DNA of 64,000 nucleotides. It comes from Heliocidaris erythrogramma. Taxonomy: Eukaryota; Echinodermata; Echinoidea; Camarodonta; Echinometridae. Under the pieces are notes generated by a model. It saw nothing but the letters and a program-made list of their open reading frames with translations, did no database searches and was not told the origin of the DNA. Shown one piece after another: positions 61,392 through 64,000 of the stretch. The position numbers and the translations under genes are program-made. The stretch is from positions 4,460,873 to 4,524,872 of the forward strand of contig CM046853.1 of NCBI GenBank assembly GCA_025617745.1, read 5' to 3'. Every line of letters starts with the position of its first letter. Position 1 is the stretch's first letter.

Positions 61392-61730
61392 ATGTTGTGG
61401 ATCAGTGGATAAGTCCCCGGACTGTGAACCACGAGGTCCGGGGTTCGAATCCCACTGCAGCACTAGCGTCCTTTGGCAAGACGTTAATCTACAATAGCCA
61501 CTCTCCACCCAGGGTACCCGGTAGGATGCGAAAGTTAATGTCATTTGCTTAGCAATTAGAGCGTCACTGTATTGCCCATTGCTGGAATACTCCCCAGGGA
61601 GCGGAGAATGTGCATACATTTTGTGCGGGCAGGCCAGAATCCGATGACCGGGGTAATAATATATCTGTAAAGCGCCTAGAGACATCATCGATGTATTAGG
61701 CGCTATATAAAAACGGAATATTATTGTTAT
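61392..61730 (+). mobile_element. tRNA-derived SINE with 6-bp duplication
   Basis: The head (61394-61466) has an A-box-like TGGATCAGTGG and a perfect B box GGTTCGAATCC. The body continues with TTTGGCAAGACGTTAATCT. The tail holds an AGCGCCTA / TAGGCGCT stem-loop, GCTATATAAA and an ATT-rich end. TACTAG flanks the unit at 61386-61391 and 61731-61736. Transcription would be by Pol III and movement would need a LINE partner. Confidence 0.85.
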
Positions 61731-61736
61731 TACTAG

Positions 61737-64000
61737 CTGACCCACCCATACATTTATATGTCTATGGAAGAGAATTACATGTTACTCAGAGTCAACTTTG
61801 TTGCAGGCTTTGATATGAAATGCTTATCTTTTTCCTTTAAATCCCTGAGCATCTGAATGTCTCAAATTGTTTCTGGCCAGTGATTTAATGTCTTCAAACT
61901 TCAAAGAAGTGCCTTTCAGTCTTTACCTTAAAAACTTATATCAAAATAAAGATTGTACATTGTGACATTGAGGTATAGATAGTCTATTTGGCATGCATTT
62001 AAGACTTTTCTTCGAATAATATTGTCAAAAATAATATTTGAAATTTAAAATATGTTGCAGTTTATCATATTTTGACAAATAAGTACATGGCTTTGTGTAT
62101 AATTATAGATATCATAAAATTCTGATGTTCTGTAACATGCCTAGTCTGGAATAAGCATTTTACTGTGCTACTTGGATATTGTTTTGCTCATATTTTAAAA
62201 TATATATTTCTATGTACATTCTTTTTTATTATTATAAATATAAAATTTTATGATAAATATATTGATCGTATTTTACCTTCCTACTCTCTGTAAATACCGC
62301 TTGTAAACTTGTAAGTTTATGATGTCTGCCAGTTCGTAATTAGGGCATGGCACACATGATCTGAATTACCCCAATTTGTATGTGCAAAAGTACTTGTTTT
62401 GGGGCTACTTGTTTAACAAGTAAAATCATACTAGTGCACGCAACGTGGTGCATACAAAATGGCTGCATATAAAATTAAATTGTACTTGGTACAAATGATG
62501 CCCAAACTGTAATTATGAACTTGCTTATTTGACCCCAATCAAGTTTTCATCCGTACATGACAACAGCTGCTCATTTTGCTACATGTATATTGGGGGTTCA
62601 AATACAGTATGTTACTAGGCGCAAAAAAAAAAGTTATTTGACACTTTTGATCATTAACAACTTGCAAATTAAAATTGTATCACACTGAGGTTTGCACATT
62701 GTAAAGATGGAGGATGTCATATTCATTTGGAATTAATTTTATCAAATTTCTTTGAATACTTTTCCCAAATCAATGTTGTGAATATCTAATTACATCATCA
62801 CCTGTTGATCAATTGAGTCCCCCACCCCTAAATCTGTGTTTCTGTGATTAATTCAGAACACAACATCAATACCATTTTGCATCGCACAATTTTTGTCAAC
62901 TTTGCTAGATCCATTCCAGTGTCATAAATGATTCATGACACTTTAATCAAAAGAGATGCTCTGGATTTCAGCTGCTACGTGCAATGGCAGTGTTCTGTTT
63001 TGCATTATTGATACAGGACAGGCAGATTTTGTGGCTTTGATTTTTCAAAACATGAAACTCTAATTATATACTGAAAGTAGTGCTGTATCCAGACAGTTAA
63101 ACGTTTGGAAAACGACCGTGAGGTCCAAAAACCGAACGGATTTCACGGTTTTCGGCTAGCCGTGAAAAATGCTACATGATTTTGAATACATGGGAATGTC
63201 CAAATGCAAAAAACACAAAACTTACTATAAAAGCCTAATTTTTCCTATTTTTTATTCATAACAGTGCTAAAAAGTATCAATTTACCCATCATAATTTGAT
63301 TTTATAAAGTCTTATTTCTTGTTATTTTGGGGTTTAAAAGTTGGTTCTAGCTTCAAATGCTGATAATCGTTCAGCAATGGGGCTGCCATCTTGGTACTCA
63401 GGAATATGCAAAGCTATGTGTAAAACCAGCACTAGCTAAAAAAGAGGATAGCTCCGAGTAAAGCTCTCTAGCGCCCTCTCCTGATTAGTTATTACATGCA
63501 GGGATTTGATAGACAATATGGCTGCCCCCATCAACAGAGTACTATAAACGCTGTTATTTTCATGTGATTAACTTTTCACGCTGAGCGACCCCAAAACATA
63601 TTCGTGGGTTCTTGAATTCGTGCTGCACAATTACTCACTCGCAAAAGATAGATAAAAAATGTATGTAATTTCAGCGAAAAGCATGTAGTCGCACTTTGTA
63701 GTCACAGTTCGTAACGCTAGAGAAAGGATGGCTTGTATAGTCATGGATTGTATTACCAAACTTGTATGTTAAGCGCCTAAAATGGCTTTCATACGCATGA
63801 AACTACATGTATATGCATGTTCTCCACGCTATTTGAAACAGAGATCACAAGGCAGAAGATCATAAAATGAGGCAAAAAACCCCCCCCAAAAAACATGTTT
63901 TATAGCCTGCTCTCTCGTCACCCCCAGTCATCACCACACTGGCCTTAAATCGGGGTAGGTTGTGTGTCTTTTTCCCATAGGGGGCACACATTTGGTAATA
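61737..64000. other. AT-rich noncoding right end
   Basis: No exon, RNA gene or element with clear ends recognised. A block at about 63085-63170 has alternating GTGA/CGGTTTTCGG motifs that may be a repeat end. Confidence 0.45.

Noticed and set aside
61365-61745. Minus-strand frame of 126 codons
   Set aside because: It is the antisense of the tRNA-derived SINE at 61392-61730.

Overview
The window looks like nuclear DNA of a marine invertebrate deuterostome, most likely a sea urchin or other echinoderm. The reasons are AT-rich sequence with spliced genes carrying short exons and introns of about 0.5 to 3 kb, animal-type proteins close to vertebrate ABHD14A, CCDC51 and ALAS, TTAGGG-type telomeric repeats, and many small inverted-repeat transposons, tRNA-derived SINEs and LINEs. 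The genus cannot be fixed from the sequence alone.

Three host genes are clear. ABHD14A, a membrane-anchored alpha/beta hydrolase, has five coding exons on the minus strand (17356 to 12850). CCDC51, a mitochondrial inner-membrane coiled-coil protein, has two coding exons on the plus strand (37806 to 39080). ALAS, 5-aminolevulinate synthase and the first step of heme synthesis, has ten coding exons on the minus strand (57519 to 46482) and reads through as 590 codons. The human counterparts all lie on 3p21, so this looks like an old linkage group.

The left end (1 to about 5.4 kb, perhaps 7.7 kb) holds the last exon of a PIF/Harbinger-type transposase on the plus strand. It faces, tail to tail, a multi-exon Myb/SANT-like gene on the minus strand. 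This is the usual pair of proteins of a Harbinger transposon, or of a domesticated pair.

From 17.9 to 29.2 kb there is no recognisable host gene. The stretch is a nest of foldback elements and MITEs, several with clear target-site duplications, including one whose cargo is a telomere-like array. From 29.8 to 36.5 kb there are three LINE pieces. One is a near-complete CR1/Jockey-type ORF2 interrupted by a 1.55 kb TTAA-flanked foldback element, which itself carries a hAT-like MITE with an 8-bp duplication.

The ALAS introns hold several MITEs and a tandem duplication that copied most of coding exon 3. To the right of ALAS are a 5'-truncated Tx1/L1-type LINE tail with a 12-bp duplication, a foldback element and a tRNA-derived SINE. 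No retrovirus-like, LTR or Polinton element, CRISPR array or rRNA gene was recognised.
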